64,000 bases of DNA from Roseimicrobium sp. ORNL1 (GCF_011044495.1 NZ_CP049143.1:4216001-4280000), one strand, 5' to 3'; positions 35,675 through 45,583 are shown, counted from the stretch's first letter. Program-made: numbers and translations. Notes: generated by a model from the sequence alone, not told the origin.

Positions 35675-38422
35675 ATGCGATTCTTCAACCTCAAAGTCTT
35701 CCGCCACCTCCCCCTCGTAGCAACAGCCCTCCTCATCCACGGCAGTGCCATCCAGAGCGTCATGGGCGCCAATCTGGTGTGGGATACCGTCACCGGCAAC
35801 AGTACCGTTGAGGACGGAATCGGCACTTGGACAGGCACTGGTGGTAACTGGTACAACGAGACAACGCCTACGCAGGACCAGCCGTGGTCCAATTCCGCTG
35901 GACACATCGCGGTGTTCGGCGCTGGCGGGACTCCCGGAACTGTCACCGTCTCGGGCACGGTGAATGCCAACGGCTTGATCTTTCGCGACGTTGCTGCCGG
36001 CACATCCTATACCTTGCAGGGAGGAACTATCGCCTTGGCGGCGGGGTCCAAAATCTCTTTGGGGAACAACACCAGCAACGCCACCAACAGAGTCAACCTG
36101 AACTCCACTATCAGCGGCTCGAACATCACCATCGAGAAAACTGCAGGCAGCACGCAACTGGCCCTGGTGAACCTCGGGAGCACGCAATCCCTCTCCGGCA
36201 AGCTCTCGCTGGTCTCTGCGGACACGGGGGGACTTTTTGTGCAGGCGAATGCTCCGGGCAGCCTGCCATCCGCGTCGCTTACGATGGTGGATGTAGGAAC
36301 GAACGTGACCCTCGTCCTGGGGACGGCTGGCACCTATGCGGTTCCCTTCACCTTGAATGGTAGTGGCGCAAGCAGCCGCGGCGCCATCCGTTTTGAAACC
36401 GGGATCACGACACTCACCGGGGCCATCACACTCGCGGGGAATACCACCATCACCCACAATACCTTTGCGACATCTTCGATCATCAACTCAAACATCGGCG
36501 AATCGGGCGGTGCCTTCACGCTCAAACTGGCGACCCAAGGCACCCCTGCGAGTACTGCGGTCATTGCGCTGGGTGGAAACAACACCTTCACCGGCGGACT
36601 TATCATCGAGGTCTCGAACGTGCGCATCGACCACGACGGGGCCTTGAATTCGACGGCGCCGAATCTGGTGACCTTTACCTCCACCACCTCCGCACATGCC
36701 CTTTTGCTCAATGGTCACTCCGTGACCATTTCTGGTCTGCAAGGCTTGGGCTCCACGGTGGCCGTGAAAAATGAGAACGCCACCGCGGCCACCCTGACCA
36801 TTCAATCCACCTCGGACAGGACCTTTGCCGGGGTGCTGGCGGATGGCACGGGCGGCGGAGCCCTCTCCGTAGTGAAGAGTGGAACCTCCGCTCAAACCTT
36901 GAGCGGCGCGAACACCTTCACCGGCGGACTGACGCTGAACGCCGGCACGCTGAATATCAACAGCGCCTCGGCGCTCGGCGCTACGGCGAGTGTCTTCACC
37001 ATCAATGGCGGGACCTTGGGTAATACGACTGCCGGCGCCATCACGAATGCCAACAACAACGCCATGGTGTGGAATGGCGATTTTACCTTTTCCGCTGCCG
37101 CGGTGAATACCTTGAACCTCGGCACGGGCGCGGTCTCCTTGGGCACCGCCGCAGGCACGAGCCGTACGATTACGGTCTCCTCCAACGCACTCACCACGCT
37201 CACCGTTGGAGGAAGCATCTCGGACGGAACGACAGCCAATGGGATCACAAAGGCTGGCGCGGGAATACTCGTTCTGGGTGGCAACAGCACCTACACCGGG
37301 CTCACCAGCGTGAATGCAGGTATCCTTCGCATCACTCATGGAAACGCACTGGGCTCCGCTGCCGCGGGAACGACCGTCGCCGCCGGCAACCGACTCCAGT
37401 TGGCAAACAACATCACCGTGAATGGTGAGCACCTCATCACGCCCTATCTGGAAAACGTTTCCGGCGACAACACGTGGAACGGCACCATCCAGTGCGCTGT
37501 GGGGTCTCCGCTGACCCTTGACGCGGCTGGCGGCAATCTGCTAATCACGGGGAACGTCAACGCAAAGGACACTGCCAATGGGAACCACACCACGCACCTC
37601 ATCGGCTCCGGAACAGGAGAGATCAGCGGCGTGCTATCGAACACCCTGACCGTGAACAAGGCCGGCACCGGCACCTGGATCTTCAGTGGAGCGAATACTT
37701 ACACGGACGTGACAAATGTGAACGCCGGTGGTCTGCAGGTGGGCAAGAATGGCGTGGGACAAACGGGCACGGGAGCGGTGGCCGTGAAATCGGGAGCGAA
37801 ACTCTTCGGCACCGGGGTGGTCCGAGGCAGCGCGGTGACTCTTGAGTCAGGCGCCTTTCTCTACGGCGGCGATGGCACTGCCAACAACAACCACGGCACC
37901 CTGACCTTCAATCCCGGCGGTGCCGCAGCTCATACGCTCGCCAGCGGTTCCCTTGTCACCTTGAGCCTTGGTGGTGCCACGCTGAATGATGCATCCTTTG
38001 GTGGAAACACCGTGGGCACCGCGGGATACAACAACTGGGTCGATTCGATTTCCAACGCAGGCACTCACGACCGCCTTGTCTTTGATGGCACCAGCGGCAC
38101 GCTCACCATTTCCAGCAACATGCTGGTCGTGACGGATGGCTATGTGCTCAAACTTGGTGACGCCTTCAATCTCCTCGACTGGTCCCTGGCGCTGAGCACC
38201 AGTTTCAGCGGCTTCAACGTTGGCTCCAATTACCGCACCGGCGCCGACGACAATGGCCTGCAGTTCGACCTGCCTGACATCAGCGCCTTGGGATATTTTT
38301 GGGATGTGAGCCGCTTCACCAACTCTGGTGTCATTCTCGTGGTGCCGGAACCTGGCAGGATGCTGCTGCTGGGTGTGGGGTTGGGACTTCTGACGATGCG
38401 GAGACGGCGGAGTTCGCGCTAA
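35675..38422 (+). CDS. Autotransporter-associated beta-repeat protein with PEP-CTERM anchor
   Basis: A 915-residue secreted protein. Signal peptide about 1-32, then ANLVWDTVTGNSTV and a long repetitive right-handed beta-helix with Thr/Gly/Asn-rich strands. The unit N-T-[FY]-T-G-G-L-T-L/V-N-A-G recurs (ANTFTGGLTLNAGTL, NSTYTGLTSVNAGIL, ANTYTDVTNVNAGGL), the pattern of the autotransporter-associated beta-strand repeat. The C-terminus has the PEP-CTERM sorting signal: VVPEPGRM, a hydrophobic helix LLLGVGLGLLTM and basic RRRRSSR. Sorting by an exosortase is expected from the family; no exosortase lies in the window. There is no autotransporter beta-barrel. The ATG at 35675 is chosen because it begins a good signal peptide; the frame is open upstream. 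Confidence 0.9.
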   Translation: MRFFNLKVFRHLPLVATALLIHGSAIQSVMGANLVWDTVTGNSTVEDGIGTWTGTGGNWYNETTPTQDQPWSNSAGHIAVFGAGGTPGTVTVSGTVNANGLIFRDVAAGTSYTLQGGTIALAAGSKISLGNNTSNATNRVNLNSTISGSNITIEKTAGSTQLALVNLGSTQSLSGKLSLVSADTGGLFVQANAPGSLPSASLTMVDVGTNVTLVLGTAGTYAVPFTLNGSGASSRGAIRFETGITTLTGAITLAGNTTITHNTFATSSIINSNIGESGGAFTLKLATQGTPASTAVIALGGNNTFTGGLIIEVSNVRIDHDGALNSTAPNLVTFTSTTSAHALLLNGHSVTISGLQGLGSTVAVKNENATAATLTIQSTSDRTFAGVLADGTGGGALSVVKSGTSAQTLSGANTFTGGLTLNAGTLNINSASALGATASVFTINGGTLGNTTAGAITNANNNAMVWNGDFTFSAAAVNTLNLGTGAVSLGTAAGTSRTITVSSNALTTLTVGGSISDGTTANGITKAGAGILVLGGNSTYTGLTSVNAGILRITHGNALGSAAAGTTVAAGNRLQLANNITVNGEHLITPYLENVSGDNTWNGTIQCAVGSPLTLDAAGGNLLITGNVNAKDTANGNHTTHLIGSGTGEISGVLSNTLTVNKAGTGTWIFSGANTYTDVTNVNAGGLQVGKNGVGQTGTGAVAVKSGAKLFGTGVVRGSAVTLESGAFLYGGDGTANNNHGTLTFNPGGAAAHTLASGSLVTLSLGGATLNDASFGGNTVGTAGYNNWVDSISNAGTHDRLVFDGTSGTLTISSNMLVVTDGYVLKLGDAFNLLDWSLALSTSFSGFNVGSNYRTGADDNGLQFDLPDISALGYFWDVSRFTNSGVILVVPEPGRMLLLGVGLGLLTMRRRRSSR

Positions 38423-38513
38423 CAAAAGCGGCTTGGGTATTTCAATGCCTTTGGGCAAAAGTGCGTACCGCCTCCCAGTGAGTCAGCTATCTGGCAAAGA
38501 CATCGCATAGGCT

Positions 38514-38663
38514 CAAGGAGTGGGGGCATTTCTGTCCCCATTTTGGTTTTGCAGCCGATTGGCGATCAAGGTTCAGATCCGGGAGCCTTTACATTGCGAG
38601 GGTGTTCGCTATGACGACGCCCAGTTTGGGTTCCCATGGGGACAGGAATGCCCCCACTCCTTG
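38514..38663. repeat. Second palindromic element with 28-bp terminal inverted repeats
   Basis: The arms 38514-38541 and 38636-38663 are reverse complements at 27 of 28 positions (the arm contains AGTGGGGGCATT). Total length is 150 bases; the interior has no reading frame. It lies alone in the 319-base gap between the PEP-CTERM protein gene and the convergent propeller gene. The sequence differs from the element at 32230-32386, but its architecture is the same. Confidence 0.8.
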
Positions 38664-38741
38664 GCCTCCTGCAACATCATGGGCAAATGCCTCTCTGCGG
38701 ACTGACGCCTTGGTTCACGCACTGCCAAATTATCCAATCAC

Positions 38742-40262
38742 CTACTTCCCCTTGGGTATCCGATTGAGCGTGTAGTACGCCTCGGGACGAACCAATGCAG
38801 TGCCGGCAGCAGACTTCACACCCGGGAGGTGCAGTTCATGCACAAACCCCGCGCGCAGCCCTTCACATTTCAGCCGTACAACTTTTCCATCATTCTCCAC
38901 GACAGCGGAGGTGATCTTGACGGGTGCAGTCTGCACTTCATCGCCACCGTATTTCTGATGGTAGAGATAGGTGTAGCTGGTCATTTCGTAGCTCTTCACC
39001 TCAGCGGCAGTCTGCGCGTCCACTGTATCGGTGAAGGTCAGGAGGAAACCATCCGGCTGAGCTTCCATCTTCTCCACTTCAAAAGGCATCTTCCCCTTCC
39101 ACTGGATGCGCTCCAAACCGAAGGAGCGCGTGCCTTGCGAGTTCCATCCGCGATTCGACTCGCCCACGAGCAATGAACCATCAGGAAGGAAAGCGAGGCT
39201 GAGCGCGGCACTTTGCAGACCATCAACAAAGCGAAACGCGGCCCCCTGATATTCGCCGTCTACTTTCTCCAGGAAGACACGGTTCACACCGGAGAGCACG
39301 AACTCCCCCACGAAGAGCTGCTTCTGGAACGGGCCGAACTTCCCGCCGGTGAGGTCACAGGTGAAACCCGTGGGACTCTGGCCCACTTTCACATAAGGGA
39401 ACCACACCGCAGGCGGCACATAACCGGGCACGACTTTCATGGCTTCCGGAATGGTGATCTCCTGGGGCAGCTTGCCCACCGGCTTCACGGGTGACGTGAG
39501 GCGCTCCATGTCCGGCACAGAGTCCGCATGTCCGAAGAAGACACCCTTGCGCAAGTGCACGAGCGGATTGGTGGACCACCAGTTGCCCTGTTGGTCGGTG
39601 CAAAAAACATCGCCTTCCGCGTTCGCGCCAATGCCACACGGAGAACGCAAGCCCGCGCACATGGGCTCCAGTTTTCCCTGCGGCGTGACCACCATGCCCC
39701 AGCCACGCCAGGGTTTATCTGTCTCACGAAATCCGGGCATCTTCACCGCATTGCCCATCGAGGCATTGAGCGTGAGCCAGAGGTTGCCGTCCTTATCCGG
39801 CACGGGACCATAGGCATACTCGTGATAGTTTCCGCTCACGCCCCAGCCTTTTGCCACGGTGGTGTATTCGTCGGCCACGCCATCGCCATCCGTATCACGC
39901 AGGCGGGTGACTTCGGTGCGCTGCACGGTGATGAGCGCGCCGTCATGCCACAGCAGTCCGAGCGGTTCATGAAGCCCTGAAGCGAAGAGTTTGTATCCCA
40001 CCGCCTTCGCGTTTTTCGGGTCGGCCTCGGGATGCTCGAGGATCCAGACCTCGCCCTTGCGCACAGAGACGGCCAGCTTTCCATCGGGAAGCACGGCGAG
40101 ACCGCTGGCTTCCAGCTTGATTTCTTCCGGCAATACATAGGGAGTCACCGTGTAGTACGGATTCTCCTTCATCACTGGCAAGGGCGCAGCCTTGGGTGAC
40201 GCCGCGTGTGCCGTAATCGCAAACGCGAGTGCCAACAGTGGGGTGATCGAAGATGATCTCAT
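38742..40262 (-). CDS. Exported beta-propeller protein (glucose/sorbosone dehydrogenase-like, PVC type)
   Basis: A 506-residue protein with a signal peptide (cleaved near residue 21, ITAHAAS). The body is a six-bladed propeller like the soluble dehydrogenase fold of membrane-bound dehydrogenase-type proteins in planctomycetes and verrucomicrobia: LEASGLAVLPDGKLAVSVRKGEVW, RLRDTDGDGVADEYTTV with a calcium-loop look, and LAFLPDGSLLVGESNRGW. No PQQ ligand set could be assigned with certainty, so catalysis is not proven. It is the last gene of a minus-strand cluster, 38 bases after the five-haem cytochrome gene, to which it would pass electrons if active. Confidence 0.75.
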   Translation of the reverse strand: MRSSSITPLLALAFAITAHAASPKAAPLPVMKENPYYTVTPYVLPEEIKLEASGLAVLPDGKLAVSVRKGEVWILEHPEADPKNAKAVGYKLFASGLHEPLGLLWHDGALITVQRTEVTRLRDTDGDGVADEYTTVAKGWGVSGNYHEYAYGPVPDKDGNLWLTLNASMGNAVKMPGFRETDKPWRGWGMVVTPQGKLEPMCAGLRSPCGIGANAEGDVFCTDQQGNWWSTNPLVHLRKGVFFGHADSVPDMERLTSPVKPVGKLPQEITIPEAMKVVPGYVPPAVWFPYVKVGQSPTGFTCDLTGGKFGPFQKQLFVGEFVLSGVNRVFLEKVDGEYQGAAFRFVDGLQSAALSLAFLPDGSLLVGESNRGWNSQGTRSFGLERIQWKGKMPFEVEKMEAQPDGFLLTFTDTVDAQTAAEVKSYEMTSYTYLYHQKYGGDEVQTAPVKITSAVVENDGKVVRLKCEGLRAGFVHELHLPGVKSAAGTALVRPEAYYTLNRIPKGK

Positions 40263-40300
40263 GCGCGGTTCTCTATCCAGTAGGTGCTACAACAAAACAT

Positions 40301-42607
40301 TTACGGAGCGATAGACTCCTCGAACGTGGCCGCGCCATTCTTCCAGATCACCGGTTGCGGTTTGGCGTTCTTCGAGATGCCCTGGAAGTACCAACCGTCA
40401 GAAGGAACCCAGGTGCGCACAGTAACCGTGCGCCGCAGCGACTTCTTGTCCGCTGAGACTTGGATCGTGTCCTCCACAATCAGGCCTTCCACCCGGTAGC
40501 GGAATGTCGGCACACCATCCTTGCTGATGCGATACCCCAGGGATTCATAGCCCGCAGCCACGCCGCAAGCCTCCGGCCATGCATCACTCGCGCTGCCGAG
40601 CTTCGCGAAGGGCATGCGTGGCTGGAACGTCAGCACCTTTTCTCCCAATGGCTTCGCTGGTGTCATGGCGCGCTCTTCCCAGGTGGTCATGGCGTCCACA
40701 AAGCGGCCTTTCCACGCGATGGCCCAGTGCGCTTCCAGCGAATCAAACGCCACATGCATCTGCTGAGGGAAACCTACCGCCACCGCATGCATGCCTGCGC
40801 CTTCGAGGAAGGTGCGGAACACGATGGGCTTGCCAGCCTTCTCCGGCTTCAATTCATAGTCACCGGTCTGAAGAAGACCTTCCGGCAGGCGTGATTGATC
40901 GATCTCCTTCAAGTAGGTCCAGAGCATTTCAATCTCCTTGTCCGCAGCCTTTCGACCGATGAAGAGCGGTGGCATGAGCGTGCCTGGCTGGGTGACCTGG
41001 GGATTGAGCAGGAGTTCCTTGAAGTACTCCGGCTGCAGACGCCTCGCCGTTTGAGTGAGATTCACGACTGGCACACCGAGGGACTTGCGATCCTTCAGCC
41101 CGTGACAGGAGACACAACCGAGTCCGCCCTTCCCCACCCCAATCAACGCGCGACCGTTTTCCGCGCGATGGTGTTTCGCCAGACCGCTGGTGTCCATCTT
41201 CACGGGCTTCTCCGCTTTGCACGCCTCCTGGAATCCGGCGATGAATGCCTGGGTATTCTCCTGACCGAAGCGCGGCATGCGCGCAGTCATGTAACCACGC
41301 ACGCCGCCTCCACTACCCCACAGGAGTTTTTCAAACCACTCCTTCGTGAGCTTGCGGCCTGCGTTGTCGAGCTTGGGAGGTAGACGGCCAATCTCCCCCA
41401 TCGAGTGCGCCGCGGCTTCATACACCGTGAGATACTGCGAGCGGGCCTCTTCCAGTCCGCCTGTGCCGCGCCACTCATGGCACGCGTAGCAATCCATGCG
41501 CACGAGGAAATCATGCGACTTCTGGGCGACGGTCTGCGGTGCGGGCTTTTCGGAAGCCTGCACCATCTTCAGTGCCAGCGTGAGCGCTCTCACCTGAAAC
41601 TCACTCAAGCCGAAATCAGGCACGCCGGCCTTCTTCTCTTTGGTAGAGAGACATCCCTGGCCAGCGAGCAGTTCCGCCATGGCCTTTCCACCTGGCGCTT
41701 GTTCAGTGGGTTTGGCTTCTGCAGTACTGGGCGTCTCATGGCAGGCAGTACAGCGCTGGGCGATGAATTGCTTCTTCCCCTCCTCCACTGATTGCTTCGG
41801 CACGGCGAGAAGCGTGCGTTCCTGCACCACCAGCGGTTCACGGCTGATGTGGAGATACGCCGAGAGATCTGCCGCTTCCTGATCCGTGAGTTCGGTGGAG
41901 GGCATGCGACCATGCTTGCGGATGCTGAGAGGATCCTTCAGGAAGGCCGCGAGCGCATTCACATCATACCGATCCGCGAGCAGGATGGGATAGGAAGGAT
42001 GGCCGGGCTCCTCCACTTCCAGATTCGCCGGCGCCTCTGCGGGACGGTAGTCCGCAACTGCCGCTGGATCATGACAGGCCACGCATCCTACGGTGTGATA
42101 CAGTGTACGACCACGCTCGACATCACCCTTGGGAAATTTCTTCACCTCTTTCTTCAGGGAGGAAAGGTAGCTGACGAGAGCCTCCACCACCTTGGGATCG
42201 CGATCCTCTCCGGCAAACATGCCGGGCATGAGCGTGCCCTTCTTGCGATGCTGCGGGCTGCGAATGAAGAGCCAGATGTCGTCCTCACCCAAGCGCGAGC
42301 CCACGCCATCCAGCGAGATCTTCGCACGTCCGGGCAGGCGTTCCTTCCACTCTGTGGAGGGAGCGTGGCAGCTCACGCAGTTGAGTTCACTCAGCAGCAG
42401 CAGGCCGCCTTCCGCGACCTTGGCGTCGTCATCCTCCTGCGCGGTGAATCGATCAAATCCAGCTACATAAGGATAGTCCGGCGGCACGGCCAGCACAGGA
42501 TGCGCTTGAACATCGGGACAAGCAACCGATGCGATCACAAGGCAAGAGACGGCGAGCAGCCATCCCTTGTGCCTTGTCCGTTGTGCCTTGTCCCCTCCCC
42601 TGCTCAT
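40301..42607 (-). CDS. Multihaem cytochrome c (five CxxCH sites)
   Basis: A 768-residue exported protein with a signal sequence (about 14-35, WLLAVSCLVIASVACPDVQA). Five haem c attachment motifs appear in order: CVSCH, CVACH, CTACH, CYACH and CVSCH, spread over about 530 residues in several cytochrome c domains (first with GMFAGEDRDPKVVEALVSYL, later with LMPPLFIGRK). The final 200 residues form a haem-free beta-rich domain. Such large PVC cytochromes probably carry electrons from periplasmic dehydrogenases. ATG at 42607 starts 2 bases after the DJ-1 gene's stop; a start at 42649 within that gene is the alternative. It is followed by the propeller gene. Confidence 0.88.
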   Translation of the reverse strand: MSRGGDKAQRTRHKGWLLAVSCLVIASVACPDVQAHPVLAVPPDYPYVAGFDRFTAQEDDDAKVAEGGLLLLSELNCVSCHAPSTEWKERLPGRAKISLDGVGSRLGEDDIWLFIRSPQHRKKGTLMPGMFAGEDRDPKVVEALVSYLSSLKKEVKKFPKGDVERGRTLYHTVGCVACHDPAAVADYRPAEAPANLEVEEPGHPSYPILLADRYDVNALAAFLKDPLSIRKHGRMPSTELTDQEAADLSAYLHISREPLVVQERTLLAVPKQSVEEGKKQFIAQRCTACHETPSTAEAKPTEQAPGGKAMAELLAGQGCLSTKEKKAGVPDFGLSEFQVRALTLALKMVQASEKPAPQTVAQKSHDFLVRMDCYACHEWRGTGGLEEARSQYLTVYEAAAHSMGEIGRLPPKLDNAGRKLTKEWFEKLLWGSGGGVRGYMTARMPRFGQENTQAFIAGFQEACKAEKPVKMDTSGLAKHHRAENGRALIGVGKGGLGCVSCHGLKDRKSLGVPVVNLTQTARRLQPEYFKELLLNPQVTQPGTLMPPLFIGRKAADKEIEMLWTYLKEIDQSRLPEGLLQTGDYELKPEKAGKPIVFRTFLEGAGMHAVAVGFPQQMHVAFDSLEAHWAIAWKGRFVDAMTTWEERAMTPAKPLGEKVLTFQPRMPFAKLGSASDAWPEACGVAAGYESLGYRISKDGVPTFRYRVEGLIVEDTIQVSADKKSLRRTVTVRTWVPSDGWYFQGISKNAKPQPVIWKNGAATFEESIAP

Positions 42608-42609
42608 GC

Positions 42610-43179
42610 TCAGCGCTTCTTCGCTTCTTCCTCCAGCAAGGCGATCCAATGCTTCACGAAGTGACCATTGTCATGGAACGTGCGACCGCTGACGAGATTA
42701 CCGTCCACGACGCTGGGCTCATTCACATAGATGCCGCCGCACACTTCGAGGTCGAACTTGCACTTCGCCACCGTGGCCATCTTGCGTCCGCGGACACGAT
42801 CGGCACGTGCGGGAATCTCCACACCGTGGCACACGCTGCCGCAGGGTTTGTTGTTGTCGAAAAACCACTGCGTGATGCGGATGAGATCCTCGTCCTCACG
42901 GATGTATTCCGGAGCGCGGCCACCGCTGAAGAAGATGCCGAGGTATTCCTCCGGCTTGATTTCGGCGAAGGTGATGTCCGCCATGATGCTGTAGCCTTCC
43001 CATTCCTTGGTGATGGTCCAGCCAGGCTTCACTTCGTGCAGTACCATCTGGTAGCGGCGTTTCTCCGGCGCGGCGATGACCGGCTGCATGCCAGCCTCAA
43101 TGAGGCGGTAAAAAGGATACAGGGTGTCCACGGTTTCCGTGGCATCACCGACGATGATGAGAACTTTGCCTCGAGACAT
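42610..43179 (-). CDS. DJ-1/PfpI family protein
   Basis: A 189-residue class I glutamine amidotransferase-like protein. The nucleophile elbow GSVCHG carries Cys117 followed by His118, and the acidic partner is in PEEYLGIFFSGGRAPEY. Members include proteases, glyoxalases and chaperone-like proteins; this one falls closest to the PfpI/general-stress type. No signal peptide is present, so it is cytoplasmic although it heads a unit of two exported electron-transfer proteins. The start is ATG at 43179, and the stop lies 2 bases before the cytochrome start, which implies coupled translation. Confidence 0.88.
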   Translation of the reverse strand: MSRGKVLIIVGDATETVDTLYPFYRLIEAGMQPVIAAPEKRRYQMVLHEVKPGWTITKEWEGYSIMADITFAEIKPEEYLGIFFSGGRAPEYIREDEDLIRITQWFFDNNKPCGSVCHGVEIPARADRVRGRKMATVAKCKFDLEVCGGIYVNEPSVVDGNLVSGRTFHDNGHFVKHWIALLEEEAKKR

Positions 43180-43349
43180 AGAGGTAAGATGGAAGGGAAA
43201 TTGAAGATGTAAGAGGAAACAGGAACTCCGGTGGCTTAGTCAATGGTCATCGGCCAACAGTCAACGCAGCTCACCGTCGAATCTCCTGAATCAAGTCGAT
43301 TTTGTCTAGATGTCCTAGTGAATGGACCCGTGATTCCCCGTGCCGTTCC

Positions 43350-44288
43350 TCAGACCTTCGCGGCGCACCCGTCCAGGTACTCCTTCGCCCGGACGATCTC
43401 CGCCGTGGTCTCCTGCGCAGTGGGCAGAATCGGAATACCGCGGGGCGTGGGGTGCATGAAGATTTCGGTGTAGCCCTGGAAGTTGATATCCTTCAGCGCC
43501 TTCACCAGCGGCACGAAGTCGAGCTTCCCGCGACCCGGCATCTGCTGGAGTTCCTCATCCTTGGGCATGGGTTTCATGCAGCCCATGCCGTACTGCCAGG
43601 CGAGGAGGATGGAAAGCTTGCTGCCCAGCGTGCGGATGAGGCCGGCGAGCTGCTCAGGATCCTGCGGCAGGTGATACGGGGCGAGGTCGATGCCCAGAGG
43701 CAGGTCGCCACCAAATTCGGCCAGCCATTTGATGGAGTCCGGTGACTCAATGAGGTTCTTCCCATGATTCTCGACGGCGATGGTGATGCCGTACTCGCCT
43801 GCTTTCACGAGGTGCGGCTTGAGTTCCTCCGCGAATTGCTTCACGGCTTTCTTGAGTTCCTCGCCCGTGAGTCCGGCCTGGCCCTTGCCTCCGGTGACAA
43901 TGATGCTGCCACCGAATTTTTTCAGCACGGCGAACTCGTCCTGCAGCTTGAAGGGACCCAGATCGTAGCGGGTGGTGACCTCCAGTTTCACGTCGTGTTG
44001 CTTTAGCAGTTCCGCGACCTTGTCGTGGCCGATCTCGTCCATCTGCTCACGCTGGGCGCCATGCTTGCGCGGCCAGACGTCGAGATGCTTCGCTCCCGTC
44101 TTGGGAGTTTCCGCGATGACCACGTCGATCGGCAGCTCGCCATACATGGCAGAGCCGGTGAGGTATTTCAGCTTGAAACCGGACTTGGCGGCCTGCGCCT
44201 GCGCCTGCATGTGGGGTAAAACGGCGAGAGTGGCAGCAGCGGCGGCTGAAGTGCGCTTGAGAAACTGGCGGCGGTTGAGGGAGTTCAT
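43350..44288 (-). CDS. Tat-exported sugar phosphate isomerase/epimerase-like TIM-barrel protein
   Basis: A 312-residue xylose-isomerase-like TIM barrel. The N-terminus has a twin-arginine signal (NRRQFLKRTS, then an Ala-rich segment ending in MQAQAQA). The barrel shows GAKHLDVWPRKHG, ITIAVENHGKNLI (Glu of the metal site), GIDLAPYHLPQDP and a final FQGYTEIFMHPTP. This kind of exported isomerase-like protein is widespread in planctomycetes and verrucomicrobia, thought to act on sugars in the periplasm; its reaction is not established. ATG at 44288 gives the Tat signal; the frame extends upstream without it. Monocistronic and divergent from the ankyrin gene. Confidence 0.88.
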   Translation of the reverse strand: MNSLNRRQFLKRTSAAAAATLAVLPHMQAQAQAAKSGFKLKYLTGSAMYGELPIDVVIAETPKTGAKHLDVWPRKHGAQREQMDEIGHDKVAELLKQHDVKLEVTTRYDLGPFKLQDEFAVLKKFGGSIIVTGGKGQAGLTGEELKKAVKQFAEELKPHLVKAGEYGITIAVENHGKNLIESPDSIKWLAEFGGDLPLGIDLAPYHLPQDPEQLAGLIRTLGSKLSILLAWQYGMGCMKPMPKDEELQQMPGRGKLDFVPLVKALKDINFQGYTEIFMHPTPRGIPILPTAQETTAEIVRAKEYLDGCAAKV

Positions 44289-44481
44289 GGTGAGGGAAGA
44301 CGCACCTAAACGCGCCGAACACGAGCGTCCCTTTCCTTCGATTTGCCGTAAATCAAAAAAACCGCCCTGACGCAGCTTTTGGTGCGATCCTTGGATTACC
44401 AAACCTTGTGCCGGCCTCTCCACTTGCACAGCTTGGCAGTGACTTCATAGTTCAGCAGTCCTCCGGGGAAAACCTCTGACC

Positions 44482-45567
44482 ATGAGAAACCTTTTTGCTG
44501 CCACGCCGCTGACACTGTTCCTCGCCATGGGCATGCCGGGGTTGGTGGAAGTGCGGGCTGGCGAGACTCCTACTGTCCCCAAGGCGGAAGCCGTGCCCGA
44601 GTCGGTGCTTCAGAATCCGGCCGGCCCATCCGTGGTGGAAACCCGCCGCGCCATCGTGGCCGTGCCGCAGCAGGACGCCACTCCCGGGATCTACGAAGCC
44701 GTGGTGTCCGGCGACGCCGAACTGGTGGACAAGCTACTGCGTTCCGGCATCTCGGCCCAATTTGTGACCCCGTCAGGCGACACGCCGCTTTGCCTCGCAC
44801 TCCGCAACAGCCGCCCGGACATCGCCATCAACCTAGTGCTTCACGGCGCGGATCCGAATACTCCCGGCCTTGGCAAGCACACCCCCGTGGCACTGGCCTC
44901 CCTCCGCCGCCACCCTACCCTCCTGCAGATCCTTCTCGAAGCTGGCGGCGACCCCAACAAGTCTTTCGGCAACCCAGCCAGCAACGAATTCCTGACCCTG
45001 GTCCCGGACGGTTACCTGCGGTCGGAAATGAAGCGCGAGCACCGCGTCACTCCGCTCATGGCCGCGTCTGCCCGTGGGGATGTGGAGGCCGTGACCCTGC
45101 TGCTCAAGCACGGGGCGGACAAAGACATCGCCACGCAGCCGCGCTACCGCTATGCTCTGAACTTCGCCGCGGACCGCCGCTATCTCTACGTCATGCGCCT
45201 GCTGCTGGGCCGCAGCCCGGAGACTGAGCCGCACATTCTCATCACGGTCAATCTCAGGGAGCAAAAGGCCAAGCTCGAAGTCGAGGGCAAGCTCGTGCTG
45301 CAGACAAAAATCTCCACCGGACGTCAAGGCTACGAGACACCCGCCGGACGCTACGTCATCACCAACAAGTACAAGGACTGGACCTCGACCATCTACAAGG
45401 TGCCCATGCCCTACTTCCTGCGGCTGAACTGCGGCGCCATCGGTCTGCACAGCGGTTATGTCACCGGCCGCCCCGCCTCTCATGGCTGCATCCGCCTGCC
45501 TCATGAGATGGCGAAGAAGTTCTACTCCATGACCACGGTGGGTGATGAGGTAATCATTGAGCACTGA
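44482..45567 (+). CDS. Ankyrin-repeat / L,D-transpeptidase (YkuD) fusion protein
   Basis: A 361-residue exported protein with a signal peptide (about 1-26). Residues about 65-240 contain ankyrin-type repeats (GDTPLCLALRNSRPDIAINLVLHGADPN, of which TPLCLALR and the HGADPN turn are the core; HRVTPLMAASARGDVEAVTLLLKHGAD). Residues about 245-361 are a YkuD L,D-transpeptidase: KISTGRQGYETPAGRYVI and GLHSGYVTG, with the active site ASHGCIRLP and catalytic Cys336. YkuD enzymes cross-link peptidoglycan stems or attach proteins to the wall. The ankyrin part could recruit a partner in the periplasm. It is followed closely by a small ankyrin-like gene. Confidence 0.87.
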   Translation: MRNLFAATPLTLFLAMGMPGLVEVRAGETPTVPKAEAVPESVLQNPAGPSVVETRRAIVAVPQQDATPGIYEAVVSGDAELVDKLLRSGISAQFVTPSGDTPLCLALRNSRPDIAINLVLHGADPNTPGLGKHTPVALASLRRHPTLLQILLEAGGDPNKSFGNPASNEFLTLVPDGYLRSEMKREHRVTPLMAASARGDVEAVTLLLKHGADKDIATQPRYRYALNFAADRRYLYVMRLLLGRSPETEPHILITVNLREQKAKLEVEGKLVLQTKISTGRQGYETPAGRYVITNKYKDWTSTIYKVPMPYFLRLNCGAIGLHSGYVTGRPASHGCIRLPHEMAKKFYSMTTVGDEVIIEH

Positions 45568-45583
45568 AGATTCAAGCCGACGG

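Noticed and set aside
35543-38458. Several long minus-strand frames opposite the PEP-CTERM repeat protein
   Set aside because: They mirror the periodic Thr/Gly/Asn codons of the repeat protein and have no start signals or domains.
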